Source: Ideonella alba
GTDB taxonomy: Bacteria; Pseudomonadota; Gammaproteobacteria; Burkholderiales; Burkholderiaceae_C
Reading direction: 5' to 3'
DNA: 64,000 nt
Assembly (NCBI RefSeq): GCF_018069875.1
Contig: NZ_JAGQDF010000017.1
Span: 1 to 64,000 of the forward strand
Made by a program: the position numbers and the translations under genes. Positions 36,587-45,911 of the stretch are shown here, piece by piece (position 1 is the stretch's first letter; every line of letters starts with the position of its first letter). Under the pieces are notes generated by a model that saw nothing but the letters and a program-made list of their open reading frames with translations, ran no database searches and had not been told where the DNA came from.

Positions 36587-37977
36587 CAATGCTGCGAACT
36601 TAAGCCAGTTGAGCTAGAATCAGAATCGCAAGTGCTTGATTTTATTAATGTTTTCTCTCTTGACAAGGTCGCTGCCCATGCCGACCTCAATACTGTGATT
36701 CCGTACAGCAAATTCTGCTGAACCTGTCCGAGACCATCACGTCGGCGACCTTCGCGCAACGCGCGCGCCATCCGAGCAACCCGAACGCGTTCACCCGACG
36801 CCGCAAGTTGCCGCTGCCCACGCTGGTAGCGTGCCTGCTGAGCCAGCGATGCAGTTCCCAGCAGACCTCGCTGGACACCTTCTTCACCTGCTTGGGCGGC
36901 AGCGGCGATCTCGTCCGAGGGGCCAGCGATCGTGCGCTGGCGCGGGCTCGCGGTCGGTTGCACCTGCCGGCCCTGCAGGACCTCAACGATCAACTGCTCG
37001 TCGACGCCGAGCGGCTCGGCCTGATTCCGCGCTGGCGCGGCCGTCGCCTGGTCGCCGCCGATGCCTCGGTGCTGATGCCGGCCACGCGGCGCTGCCCTCG
37101 CACCGTGGGTCTGGCCACGCGTGATCAGCGGCTGTTTGCCCTGTACCTGCCCGGCGCGGACCTCACGCTGCATGCTGCCGTGCACAGCGCGGCCGAGTCC
37201 GAGCGGGCCATGCTGATGGAGGCGCTGCATCGCCTGAACCAGGACGACGTGCTGCTGCTCGACCGTGGCTACCCCGCCGCCTGGCTGGTGCAATCGCTGA
37301 TCGAGCGCGGCATCGGCTTCGTCATGCGCTGCGATATGGCCAGCGGCTGGCCGGCCGTGCGCACGTTCATCCGCAGCGGGCAGACCGAGGCCACGGTCAC
37401 CCTCAACAGGCCTTCGGCACAGGACGCTGCCGATTGGGGCTGCCAGCGCAGTGCACCCCGCGTGCGTCTGGTGCGCCAGGTCGCGCCCAATGGCGCCGTG
37501 CGCGTGCTGGCGACCAACCTGGATGCCCAGCAGGCCCCGGCCGGCGACTTCGGCGCGCTTTACCACCAGCGCTGGCGCATCGAGGAAGCGTTCAAGCGCC
37601 TGAAGCACAACCTGCACCTCGAGTCGGTCAGCGGCCTGAGCCAGCACGCCTTGCTCATCGACGTCGCCTCCAAGGTGCTGGCCGACAACATCGCCGCATT
37701 GCTGACCAAAGCCAGCGAGTCGGCGCTGCCGCACGACCGCGTCTGCGCGCCACACGCCAACGCCCGCTATGCCGCCCAACTCTTGCAGCGTGCATTGCCG
37801 CGCATCCTGCTGGCCGTCGGTGATGTGCTCGGCGCCATCGGCAACGTCTTCAACATGCTCGTGCAGCACGCCCAGCGCTATCGCCCCGGGGCGATCCTGT
37901 CCACGTCCCGAGCACCATCGCAAGACTCATCCGCGCTTTGCCTTCAAGGGGTGATCGGGCTTAAGTTCGCAGCATTG
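36587..37977 (+). mobile_element. IS4-family insertion sequence
   Basis: A 1391-bp element has perfect 20-bp terminal inverted repeats: CAATGCTGCGAACTTAAGCC at 36587-36606 and its reverse complement at 37958-37977. It carries one transposase gene. The two flanks (CCCAGAT on the left, GCCGGCT on the right) do not form a direct repeat. The right flank is a truncated integrase gene, while the left flank does not contain the rest of it, so the element has probably mediated a deletion. Confidence 0.88.
36718..37954 (+). pseudogene. IS4-family transposase, probably decayed
   Basis: The reading frame covers almost the whole element and keeps the IS4 landmarks: ADASVLMPATRR (first Asp), DVLLLDRGYPAAWLV (second Asp) and YHQRWRIEEAFKRLKH (Y-x2-R-x3-E, third catalytic residue). 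Two defects are visible. No ATG/GTG start lies upstream of LLNLSETITSATFAQRARHP in this frame; the first in-frame candidate, TTG 36808, would delete the N-terminus. Near 37885, at a CCCCGGGG run, the frame shifts away from the one that ends FAFKG-stop at 37954. The main frame then reads out of the element into the integrase remnant. The catalytic core is intact. Confidence 0.7.
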
Positions 37978-38721
37978 GCCGGCTGCCGGCGCTGCCCAGC
38001 CCGTCAACTCCCGATACCGCACCTGAGCATACTGATGCCGGAAGCCGTGCACCCGGTGGATACCGGCCGAAGCACACTGGTGCTCGAAGCGGCGCAGCTG
38101 CTCGGCGTAGGTCTTGTCCGCCGGGATGAGGCTGCCCCTGCCGGCCAGAGCCTTCGCCTCGTCGAGCAGCTGCCGCTGCTCCGCATTGCAGACGGGCACC
38201 TCGCGCGTTCGGCCGCCCTTGGTCCAGGTGTCCTTCAGAGCGAGGATGTTGCCCCGCTCGGCCCATTCCGGCCGGATCTTGATGGATTCCTCGCGCCGCA
38301 GTCCGAAGGCGGCCTGCAGCCGCATCGACATGGCCGAATACTGGTCGTTCATCCGTGAGAGCTCGCTGAACTGGAGTTCCCGTGCCTTGCTGACGTTGGT
38401 GACGTGCTGCCGGTTGCCGATGCCGTAGTGGTGGTTGTCGCGGGCGATGACGTTGCTCTTGCCGATTTTCTCGGCCCACCAGCGCAGTTCGGCCCTGCGG
38501 TTCTTGATGGTGCCGATGGCCAGACCCTCGGCCTGCCAGCGCGCCACCAGGCCGTCCACGTGCTCGGGCTTCAGGCTGGTGGCGCCCAGATGCCGAAAGC
38601 CCGCCTCTTGGAGCTGGTTGGCCACGAGGTCGAGCACACGTTCGCGGTCGCGCTGGGTGGCGAAGCTGCCGTCGCGGTTGCGATGGCAGAGCTGCTTGAG
38701 CTGGTAGTTCAGGTCGCGCAT
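37978..38721 (-). pseudogene. tyrosine recombinase/integrase, truncated by IS4 element
   Basis: From ATG 38721 (MRDLNYQLKQLCHRNRDGSF) the product follows the integrase family found in proteobacterial integrative elements: SAM-like N-terminal domain (TIKNRRAELRWWAEKIGKSN), catalytic Arg in AAFGLRREESIKIRP, Lys region TKGGRTREVP and box II HGFRHQYAQVRYRELTGW. The sequence stops being integrase at 37978, the right end of the IS4 element, just before the segment that should contain the catalytic Tyr. About 248 codons remain. It cannot recombine DNA. It marks a former integrative element. Confidence 0.85.
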
Positions 38722-39148
38722 CCGGTTGCTGCTGGCGTTCTCCGTTGTCAGGTCGGTCGGTTGCCCCTGGGGGGGCGGTCGGGTTCGTTGTCGCTGGTGT
38801 GAAGTCGGTCTGGTAAGTGTTTCTGTCCGTCCCGAGCGACTGAGCGCAACGGGAACCACGAGGGACACGGGACACCACTGCCGTCTTGTGCCGAGGTCTT
38901 GCTGCTGGCCGCCGCGACGCGCGGCGTTGGCCCCGACGGCGCTTGCTGCGGCAAGTCGGTTCGTCGGTTCGAGCCCATGCCCTGGGCTCAAGGGATGCAC
39001 CGCAGGGCGGTGCGCAGGTCGACGGGCTTTGCACGGCCGGCAACATCCCATGAGCCAGCGTACACGTCGGCCTTTGCGCGGCCAAGCCCAGCGTCTCCGC
39101 GGGATTGCCGGCACTGTGGGCGTTTGAGTGCGGCCGGGCGTTTGAGTA
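38722..39148. other. intergenic region upstream of integrase remnant
   Basis: This 427-bp stretch lies between the 5' end of the integrase remnant and the 3' end of the alpha/beta hydrolase gene. Frames here are Arg/Pro-rich and have no ribosome sites. A GGGCGGTCGGGTTCG-rich segment near 38770 may carry the integrase promoter. I found no tRNA or obvious attachment site. Confidence 0.4.
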
Positions 39149-40171
39149 CTACCGCGCTCCAGCGGCGTCTTTGAGCTCCACCGCTCGCAGGAATTTCGTC
39201 ACCTCCTGCTCAAGTTCGAGGCGCGCCGGCAGTTCAGCGGGCAGGTGCGAACCGTTCGACAGTTCTCGCAGACGCTTGTCTCCCAGAACACGATCGAACG
39301 CAGGCCGACTCATCGTCGTCGGCGTCCAGTTGTCGGCACCGGGATGCACCAGCAGCAAGGGGCATCGAGGCTCCAGGTGCGGCATCTGCAGGGTGTGCAT
39401 CGTTCGGAAGAAGCGGCTCGGGACCCGCAGGCGGCCGATGAGCGGGTCATTCTCGAAGTACTCGGTCATCGCCGGATGGCCGGACATCCGGTCCAGGGGC
39501 GCCAGCAGGCGCAGCGGAAGCCGCAGCCGGTCAATGGTCGAAGGCATCCATCGAAAACCCAGCAAAGACGCCTTGCCCAGCCAAGGCCACTTCGCAGCCC
39601 GCACGAAGGTGGCTGGATCGCTCATGTCGAGCAAGGTGGTGGCGATGACGCCCTGTACCCCTCTGGCTGCCTGGGCTGCGAGTGCCGCGGTCATCCCGCC
39701 GACGGACAGTCCCATCAGGACGACGGAGCCCTGGACATCGTCTGCCAAGGCGGCGACGACCGCAGGCCACTCACCGTAGTCCCAGTGGAAGTCTGCACCC
39801 GGGCGGGTGAGCCCATAGCCGGGCAGGTCTGGGGCGACCGCGCGCCAGCCAATGCCGGCTGCGAAATCTGCCAGGGGAGCGAGGATGCGCCCGTTGCCGC
39901 CACCGCCGTGGACGAGGATCAGCGTACCCGTCGCTCGACCCTCCGGGCTCCATTCGTCGAGATGCAATTGATGTCCACGGACGGTCCTCCATCGCTCGAC
40001 AGGAGTGCGCCGGATGGAGATGCCGAAGGCATCGAGCAGCAGTTGCCGGTAGCGGTGCCACGAGGGCGAGTCAGCGTAGGTTTCCAAGGGGCTTGCGGGT
40101 CGACTGGGCCGCTCAAGTATCCCCGCGGAGCTCATGCCGGTGTGTTGGTGCTGCGGTGGGCTGCATTTCAC
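39149..40171 (-). CDS. alpha/beta-fold hydrolase
   Basis: 340 residues. Oxyanion-hole motif GTLILVHGGGGNGR, nucleophile elbow GLSVGG (G-x-S-x-G), candidate acid in LLLVHPGADNWTPT and candidate His in LSNGSHLPAELPA define an alpha/beta hydrolase, probably an esterase. No signal peptide. The GTG start at 40171 overlaps the stop of the upstream regulator as GTGA and has AAGGGGG just before it; ATG 40135 is a shorter alternative. Co-transcription with the GlxA-type regulator suggests the regulator controls this enzyme. Substrate unknown. Confidence 0.8.
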   Translation of the reverse strand: MKCSPPQHQHTGMSSAGILERPSRPASPLETYADSPSWHRYRQLLLDAFGISIRRTPVERWRTVRGHQLHLDEWSPEGRATGTLILVHGGGGNGRILAPLADFAAGIGWRAVAPDLPGYGLTRPGADFHWDYGEWPAVVAALADDVQGSVVLMGLSVGGMTAALAAQAARGVQGVIATTLLDMSDPATFVRAAKWPWLGKASLLGFRWMPSTIDRLRLPLRLLAPLDRMSGHPAMTEYFENDPLIGRLRVPSRFFRTMHTLQMPHLEPRCPLLLVHPGADNWTPTTMSRPAFDRVLGDKRLRELSNGSHLPAELPARLELEQEVTKFLRAVELKDAAGAR

Positions 40172-41112
40172 TTCCCCCTTCGTCGCAGTGCGGCGGGAGT
40201 CTGACCGCTGAGCTTGAGCACGAGTGTTCGCAGCGTGGATGTGTCGGTGTAGCCCACCTGCTCGGCAATGCGTGACAAGGGCAGGTCGGTTTCGCGAAGC
40301 ATGCGCATGGCTTCTTCTCCGCGCACGCGGCGCATCAGCCCGACCACCGACAAGCCCAGGCTGGCCTGCGCATGGCGATGAAGCGTGCGCGGGCTCGTCG
40401 CCAGGGTGTCCGCGAGCTCTTCGACCGAAACGGCGCGATCAAGATTTGCCTTGATGTGTGTTATCGCCCGCGCCACCAATGGGTCCGTCACGCGGGTCTG
40501 GCCGATTTCGGCAACCGCTGATTGCGGCGCCCTCCAGGGGCTCACCAGATACCGGGCCACTTGAGTGGCGAGCTCTGCACCGAACTGCTTGGCGATCAGA
40601 ACCAGCATCAGGTCCACATGCGCCAGCGTGCCCCCGGCGCACAGCACCTTCCCGTCCTCGGTCGTCAGCGCACCTTCACGCAGCTGGACCCGCGGGTAAC
40701 GGTGGCGGAATTCCGCGGCCAGCCACCAGCTGGTGGTGGCCAGGCGCCCGTCCAGCACACCGGCTTCAGCCAGGGCAAAGCTCGCCGTGCAGGACGTTGC
40801 CAGCAACGCACCGCTGTCATGCTGCGCCTGCAAGGCATGGACGAGAGTTTGGCCCTTCGTCGTGGACAAGGCTGTGACGGGGTCCAACGCATGGGACAGG
40901 CCGAGGCCGGGAACGATGACCACATCCCAAGGTTCGACCAAGGCCGACCATGGCATGCGCGTGGCCTTGGCAAAGCCGCGTTGGCCGCCGATGTAGGCCA
41001 CGTCGGCCATGGGGCGGCCGGCCAGGGACGCCACGATCTGCAAGGCGTCCAGCGTCACGGCGACCGGGGCGTTGAACTGGCCTTCGAGATCGATGATGGC
41101 GATCGAGAGCAT
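40168..41112 (-). CDS. GlxA-type AraC-family regulator
   Basis: 314 residues from ATG 41112. The N-terminal DJ-1/PfpI-like domain (MLSIAIIDLEGQFNAPVAVT ... ATSCTASFALAEAGVLDGR, with the usual Cys) is followed by an AraC double helix-turn-helix (AVSVEELADTLATSPRTLHR; LPLSRIAEQVGYTDTSTLRT). Proteins of this type activate catabolic or stress genes in response to small ligands. It is divergent (73 bp) from the CMD-family gene and overlaps the hydrolase gene downstream, so either may be its target. Confidence 0.9.
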   Translation of the reverse strand: MLSIAIIDLEGQFNAPVAVTLDALQIVASLAGRPMADVAYIGGQRGFAKATRMPWSALVEPWDVVIVPGLGLSHALDPVTALSTTKGQTLVHALQAQHDSGALLATSCTASFALAEAGVLDGRLATTSWWLAAEFRHRYPRVQLREGALTTEDGKVLCAGGTLAHVDLMLVLIAKQFGAELATQVARYLVSPWRAPQSAVAEIGQTRVTDPLVARAITHIKANLDRAVSVEELADTLATSPRTLHRHAQASLGLSVVGLMRRVRGEEAMRMLRETDLPLSRIAEQVGYTDTSTLRTLVLKLSGQTPAALRRRGK

Positions 41113-41185
41113 GATGGCGAAATATACAAAAAAAGTGTCCAAACCGCCACTGTTGCAGCCACGTACCGAGGTCTAGGATTCGCTC

Positions 41186-41803
41186 ATGAACACACCACTC
41201 GTCACCCTTCCACTGCTCGAGACCGCTGATCAGTCGCCACGCCAGGCCGAGCTTCTCGCCCGCGGCCGAAAGGCCACGCAAGGCATGCTGCCCAACATGT
41301 ATCGAGCAATGGCACACAGCCCCGCGCTGCTCGATACGTACCTGTACGGCTACGAGGCCCTGCGCAAGGAGGCGGGGTTCACCCCCGCTGAACTCGAAGT
41401 CATCTTCCTCGTCATCAGCTACGAAAACGCCTGTGACTACTGCGTGGCTGCTCACAGCCTGGTGGCCGATACCCTGTCCCGCGTGCCGCGCGCAGTGACC
41501 GATGCGATTCGGAATGGAGAGGACATCCCGGATGCCAAGCTGCGCGTGCTGGTCGACGTCACACGCCAGGTGCTCTTGTCGCGCGGGCGGCCCGACCCGG
41601 CCACGGTGCAGAAGCTGCTCAACGCCGGCTATGAGGAGAAGCACCTGCTGGGCATCGTGCTGGCCATCGGCATCAAGACGCTCTCGAACTACACCAACCA
41701 TCTGTTCGACACGCCGCTGGACGGCGTCTTCAAGGTCCGCGAATTCACGGCGTTCAAGGCGACGCAGCGGATCGTCGAGTTTTTCAAGCCGCGTCGTGAG
41801 TAG
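41186..41803 (+). CDS. carboxymuconolactone decarboxylase-family (AhpD-like) protein
   Basis: 205 residues with the AhpD-like core: SYENACDYCVAAHSLVA contains the redox CxxC plus the downstream His of the E..yC...H signature. The surrounding helices (FTPAELEVIFLVI; GYEEKHLLGIVLAIGIKTLS) fit the all-helical fold. These proteins act as alkylhydroperoxidases or reduce reactive intermediates. It is divergent from the GlxA-type regulator and 115 bp upstream of the flavin monooxygenase, so it could protect against peroxide leaking from that enzyme. Confidence 0.88.
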   Translation: MNTPLVTLPLLETADQSPRQAELLARGRKATQGMLPNMYRAMAHSPALLDTYLYGYEALRKEAGFTPAELEVIFLVISYENACDYCVAAHSLVADTLSRVPRAVTDAIRNGEDIPDAKLRVLVDVTRQVLLSRGRPDPATVQKLLNAGYEEKHLLGIVLAIGIKTLSNYTNHLFDTPLDGVFKVREFTAFKATQRIVEFFKPRRE

Positions 41804-41918
41804 CCCGCCGCCAGCGGGGGTTGAGTCCGATGCCTGCAATGCAGCGCGCCAGATTCAACCGTCTCGCTCCGGTTACTTCTCGATCTGAACACGTCCTGGC
41901 TCTCGTGAGGAGACTGAA

Positions 41919-43259
41919 TTGCGGAATAAGACTGTCGCTGTGATTGGTGCGGGGCCGGCCGGTCTGCCCACCATCAAGAACCTGATGGATCAGGGCTTTG
42001 ACGTCACCGGCTTTGACCGGTGCGAGGACGTGGGCGGAAACTGGCAGTTCAACGACAGTACAGGCCACTCCAGCGTTTTCGAGACAACGCACATCATCAG
42101 TTCCAAGTACACATCCGAGTACGAGGACTTTCCGCTTCCCAAGGACTCACCCGACTACCCATCGCACGTTCAGCTGCTGCGATATTTCCGGGCTTATGCC
42201 ACCGAGTTCGGGCTTCGCCCGCACATCCGGTTTCGGACCACCGTGAGCCGGGCGGAACCGGTTGAAGGGCATCGCTGGCGACTGACGTGGCAGACGGATG
42301 AAGGCTCAACCGAGAGCAAGGTGTTCGACGCCCTGTGCGTGGCCAGCGGTCACCACCACACACCTCGATGGCCCGAGTATCCAGGCGAGTTCTCGGGGGA
42401 GTACATCCACTCCCACGACTACAAGCGGGCGGCCGGCTTTGCTGGCAAGCGCGTTCTGGTGATCGGAGGTGGAAACTCCGCATGCGACGTGGCGGTCGAG
42501 ACTGCGCGTGTCTCAAGCAAGACGGTGATCAGCTGGCGAAGGGGCTACTACCTCATTCCAAAGTTTGTCTTCGGAATGCCCGTGGACAAATTCTTCTATC
42601 GCTTCCGACATCTGCCCAAGTGGGCGCAGATTCGCGGCATGAAGCTGACCATCAACCTGTTGCAGGGACGGAATCGGGACATCGGTCTTCCGGAGCCGGA
42701 TCATGAAATTCTGGCGACGCATCCGACGCTGAATTCAGATCTGTACCTCGCGATCCGGCACGGGAAGGTGCTGCCCAAGGGCGATGTTGCGCGCTTCGAT
42801 GGGCGAACGGTTCATTTTGCCGACGGTACCGCGCAGGAATTCGACTGTGTGGTGGCCTGCACCGGATTCCACATCACCCATCCTTTTCTCGATCGGTCAC
42901 TCATCGATCTGTCTCAGACGTCGGTGCGTCTGTATCAGCGCATGTTGCCCTCTCACTTGAAGAACCTCTATTTCATCGGACTTTTTCAGCCACTGGGTTG
43001 CATCTGGCCCGGGGCGGAGTTGCAGGCGAAGCTTGCAGCTCGGCATCTTGCGGGCCTGTGGGAACCCGCAAAAGACCTTGACGAACTCATCGATCACGAA
43101 CTTGCAAATCCAGATGTTCGCCAGGTCAATTCACATCGGCACACCATTACGGTGAACGACTTTGCCTTCCGCCATCGCTTGAGGGCGGACCTCGCCCGGT
43201 CCCTGCCAGGAAGGAAGGAGCGGGCCTCTTCGGGTCTGCCCAGCTTCGCGACCGAGTAG
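41919..43259 (+). CDS. flavin-containing monooxygenase (FMO/BVMO-like)
   Basis: 446 residues from TTG 41919, supported by GGAG 6 bases upstream. FAD motif GAGPAGLPTIKNLMDQG at the N-terminus, the FMO fingerprint FSGEYIHSHDYK (F-x-G-x3-H-x3-Y/F) and the NADPH-binding motif VIGGGNSACDVA are all present, with the ACTGFHI block near 310. It should oxygenate a nucleophilic heteroatom or act as a Baeyer-Villiger enzyme on a ketone. The next gene, 5 bp downstream, encodes a hydrolase fused to a fatty-acyl-CoA ligase; ketone to ester to acid to acyl-CoA is a consistent route. Confidence 0.88.
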   Translation: MRNKTVAVIGAGPAGLPTIKNLMDQGFDVTGFDRCEDVGGNWQFNDSTGHSSVFETTHIISSKYTSEYEDFPLPKDSPDYPSHVQLLRYFRAYATEFGLRPHIRFRTTVSRAEPVEGHRWRLTWQTDEGSTESKVFDALCVASGHHHTPRWPEYPGEFSGEYIHSHDYKRAAGFAGKRVLVIGGGNSACDVAVETARVSSKTVISWRRGYYLIPKFVFGMPVDKFFYRFRHLPKWAQIRGMKLTINLLQGRNRDIGLPEPDHEILATHPTLNSDLYLAIRHGKVLPKGDVARFDGRTVHFADGTAQEFDCVVACTGFHITHPFLDRSLIDLSQTSVRLYQRMLPSHLKNLYFIGLFQPLGCIWPGAELQAKLAARHLAGLWEPAKDLDELIDHELANPDVRQVNSHRHTITVNDFAFRHRLRADLARSLPGRKERASSGLPSFATE

Positions 43260-43264
43260 CGGCG

Positions 43265-45856
43265 ATGTCAGCAGTCTCGATCATGCGGACTGAAGAATTC
43301 CGCAGTGGGGCGGCTGGCGCGCTGCACGTGTCCACGTATGAGTGCAGCAACGCGATCCAGCGTGCGGATCTTCTTTTTGTCCATGGGGCCTGGTCTTCGA
43401 GTTGGTATTGGGAGTCCTTCTTTCTGCCCTGGTTTGCAGAGCGCGGCTTCAGGGCCAGGGCAGTATCCCTACGCGGGCACGGCGAGTCAAAGGGACGGAT
43501 ACGCTGGTCATCTATTCAGGACTACGTGGATGACGTCTCGGTCGCAGCGCAGGGTCTGACCCGCCCGGTCATCATCGGGCACTCGATGGGTGGCTTTGTG
43601 GCGCAGAAATACGCAGCGCGTCATGGCGCTCGGGCGCTGGCGCTCCTGGCCTCGGTTCCGCCTTCCGGGGCGTGGCATGCATTGCGGCGAGTCATTGCTG
43701 AACGTCCCTTGGCATTTTTGCGTACGGTTGCAACGCTGGACCTGTACGGTGCCGTAGCCGATCACGCAACAGCCCGGGGCCTGTTGTTTTCCCGGGATGA
43801 AAGCCGCACTGACAAAGATCATCTTCTGCAGCGCCTGAAGTCGGAGAGCTTTCGTGCCTTTCTGGACATGCTTCTTTTGCCGATGCGAGGAAAGCGGTCC
43901 CCGAACTTGGTCCCCGTCGCCGTATTGGGCGCCGAGTTTGACCAATTGATCAGCATCGCAAACAACGAGGAAACGGCCAGCTTCTATGGCGTCGAGTCAC
44001 GTGTGCTGCCATTGGCCTCGCACATGTTCATGGTGGACGATCGGTGGTCGGATGCAGCCACACTGATCGAGCACTGGCTCTCGGTTCAGGTTCTCAACGA
44101 GGGCGCCAAGCTGCCTGTACCCGCGACGCCTTCAGCGCCAGACGTCCAGTCTGCGGGCGCTGATCACATCAACTCCCTGACGCTACCGACCGCAGACGAA
44201 GCGGTGGACCCACCTCGAAAGGCCAAGATGATCGGCGGCATGCAGCACCACCCTCTGATTTTGTCGTCACTGTTGACTCATGCGGAAGAGGGCCACCATC
44301 ACACGCCCATTTGGTCGCGAGAGGCGCCAGCGCGCGTGGCTGAACTTGGCGTGATCGTGCGGCAAGCCTGGGGAGATACGGCCAGGCGCGCCAGGTGCAT
44401 TGCGTCAGTGCTGAAAGCCTTTGGCGTTGATGAAGGCGACCGGATTGGATCGATTGCGTGGAACACGCACCGCCATCTGGAGCTCTACTATGGCGTCACG
44501 GGAATCGGGGCTGTTCTGCACACCATCAACCCGCGTCTGTCCCTGGATCACCTGCGCTTCATGATCCACCAGGCCGAAGACGAAGTACTTTTCTATGACG
44601 GTACGTTCGCTGGACTCGTTGACACCTTGAGGCCGCTGTGCCCGAAGGTTCGGCACTGGATTCAGTTGTCCCGCGCGCCCGTCGGTCTTGAATGGCGAGA
44701 TCAGGCCTATGACGAACTCATTTCGGGCGCTGCGCCACTGTCAAGCTGGCCCCAACTTGACGAAAACTCTGCGGCTGCTCTGTGCTACACCTCCGGTACC
44801 ACCGGATATCCGAAAGGTGTTCTCTACTCTCACCGCGCACTGGTGCTCGAGTCGATGACGGCCATCGGCCCGGACGCTCTCGGATTGACTCGGTCCGATA
44901 CGGTCGCACCTGTGGTGCCCATGTTCCATGTCAACGCCTGGTCGATACCCTTTGCCGCTGCCATTGCCGGTGCCTCACTGGCATTACCCGGATCCAATCT
45001 GGGAGGAGAGGCGTTGCACGACCTGTTCGAGAAAACCGGGACAACCCTGTCCGCAGGCGTGCCCACCATCTGGCAATCGCTGCTCGCGTATTTGGACGGT
45101 ACGGACGGCACGTTCTCCACCATGCGGCGGACCATCATCGGTGGTTCTGCGGTGACACAACCCATGGTGAGAGCTTTTCGGGAACGGCATCGCGTAGAGG
45201 TCATTCATGGCTGGGGCATGACCGAGACTTCTCCTCTGGGCACCATCAGTTCACTGACGGCGGCAGAGGCTGCCACGTTGTCGCCGGAAGAGGCCGCTGC
45301 CCGCCTGAGGTGCCAGGGGCGCGCGCCGTTCGGGGTACGACTGAAGCTGGTCAATCCGGAGGGACATGTTCTTCCTCATGATGGCAAGTCTGCAGGCCAT
45401 CTGATGATTTCTGGTCATTGGGTGGTCGACAGCTACTTTCGCGGCGACAAGATCACGACGACCGACGGTTGGTTCGACACGGGGGACATTGCCACCCTTG
45501 GCTCGGACGCCGTGATGGTCATCACGGACCGGGACAAGGACTTGATCAAGTCCGGTGGAGAGTGGATCAGTTCTATCCAGCTCGAAGCGATTGCTCTGCA
45601 GCACCCTGGTGTGGTGGAGGCGGCTGCAATTGCCGTCCCGCACCCGCGGTGGGGAGAGCGCCCGCTGGTTGTTTGTGTCTCTTCCGGCAGTGGTGCCATC
45701 ACCACGGCGGAAATCCGGCGGCTGTTTGAAGAGAAGCTGCCCTCCTGGCAGGTCCCGGACGTCGTGATGTCTGCGCAGCTGCCAGTGGGTGCGACGGGAA
45801 AAGTCGTGAAGATGCAACTTCGCCAAGCGTATTCTGAGCACTACAAAACCGCATGA
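43265..45856 (+). CDS. fusion: alpha/beta hydrolase plus AMP-dependent acyl-CoA ligase
   Basis: 863 residues in one unbroken frame. Residues 1-280 are an alpha/beta hydrolase: ADLLFVHGAWSSSWYWE (oxyanion loop), IIGHSMGGFVAQ with nucleophile Ser107, GAEFDQL (acid) and ASHMFMVDD (candidate His). A linker rich in Pro/Ala (285-320) leads to MIGGMQHHPLILSSLLTHAE at residue 322, which looks like the native N-terminus of an AlkK-type medium/long-chain acyl-CoA ligase. That half is complete: NPRLSLDHLRFMIHQAED, YTSGTTGYPKG from Tyr508, GWGMTETSPLG, DGWFDTGD, DLIKSGGEWIS and the C-terminal Lys in GATGKVVKMQL. The fusion would hydrolyse an ester and activate the released acid. It forms an operon with the FMO gene. 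Confidence 0.88.
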   Translation: MSAVSIMRTEEFRSGAAGALHVSTYECSNAIQRADLLFVHGAWSSSWYWESFFLPWFAERGFRARAVSLRGHGESKGRIRWSSIQDYVDDVSVAAQGLTRPVIIGHSMGGFVAQKYAARHGARALALLASVPPSGAWHALRRVIAERPLAFLRTVATLDLYGAVADHATARGLLFSRDESRTDKDHLLQRLKSESFRAFLDMLLLPMRGKRSPNLVPVAVLGAEFDQLISIANNEETASFYGVESRVLPLASHMFMVDDRWSDAATLIEHWLSVQVLNEGAKLPVPATPSAPDVQSAGADHINSLTLPTADEAVDPPRKAKMIGGMQHHPLILSSLLTHAEEGHHHTPIWSREAPARVAELGVIVRQAWGDTARRARCIASVLKAFGVDEGDRIGSIAWNTHRHLELYYGVTGIGAVLHTINPRLSLDHLRFMIHQAEDEVLFYDGTFAGLVDTLRPLCPKVRHWIQLSRAPVGLEWRDQAYDELISGAAPLSSWPQLDENSAAALCYTSGTTGYPKGVLYSHRALVLESMTAIGPDALGLTRSDTVAPVVPMFHVNAWSIPFAAAIAGASLALPGSNLGGEALHDLFEKTGTTLSAGVPTIWQSLLAYLDGTDGTFSTMRRTIIGGSAVTQPMVRAFRERHRVEVIHGWGMTETSPLGTISSLTAAEAATLSPEEAAARLRCQGRAPFGVRLKLVNPEGHVLPHDGKSAGHLMISGHWVVDSYFRGDKITTTDGWFDTGDIATLGSDAVMVITDRDKDLIKSGGEWISSIQLEAIALQHPGVVEAAAIAVPHPRWGERPLVVCVSSGSGAITTAEIRRLFEEKLPSWQVPDVVMSAQLPVGATGKVVKMQLRQAYSEHYKTA

Positions 45857-45911
45857 GACAAGCAACATTCACTGTGCTATCTATCCGAAACCTGCTGTGC
45901 CATCTTCAAAC

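Noticed and set aside
37927-39114. A single 395-codon minus-strand frame running from upstream of the integrase into the IS4 end
   Set aside because: Only 37978-38721 is integrase-like. The 5' extension is Arg/Pro-rich non-coding and the 3' end is IS sequence, so it is not a real full-length protein.
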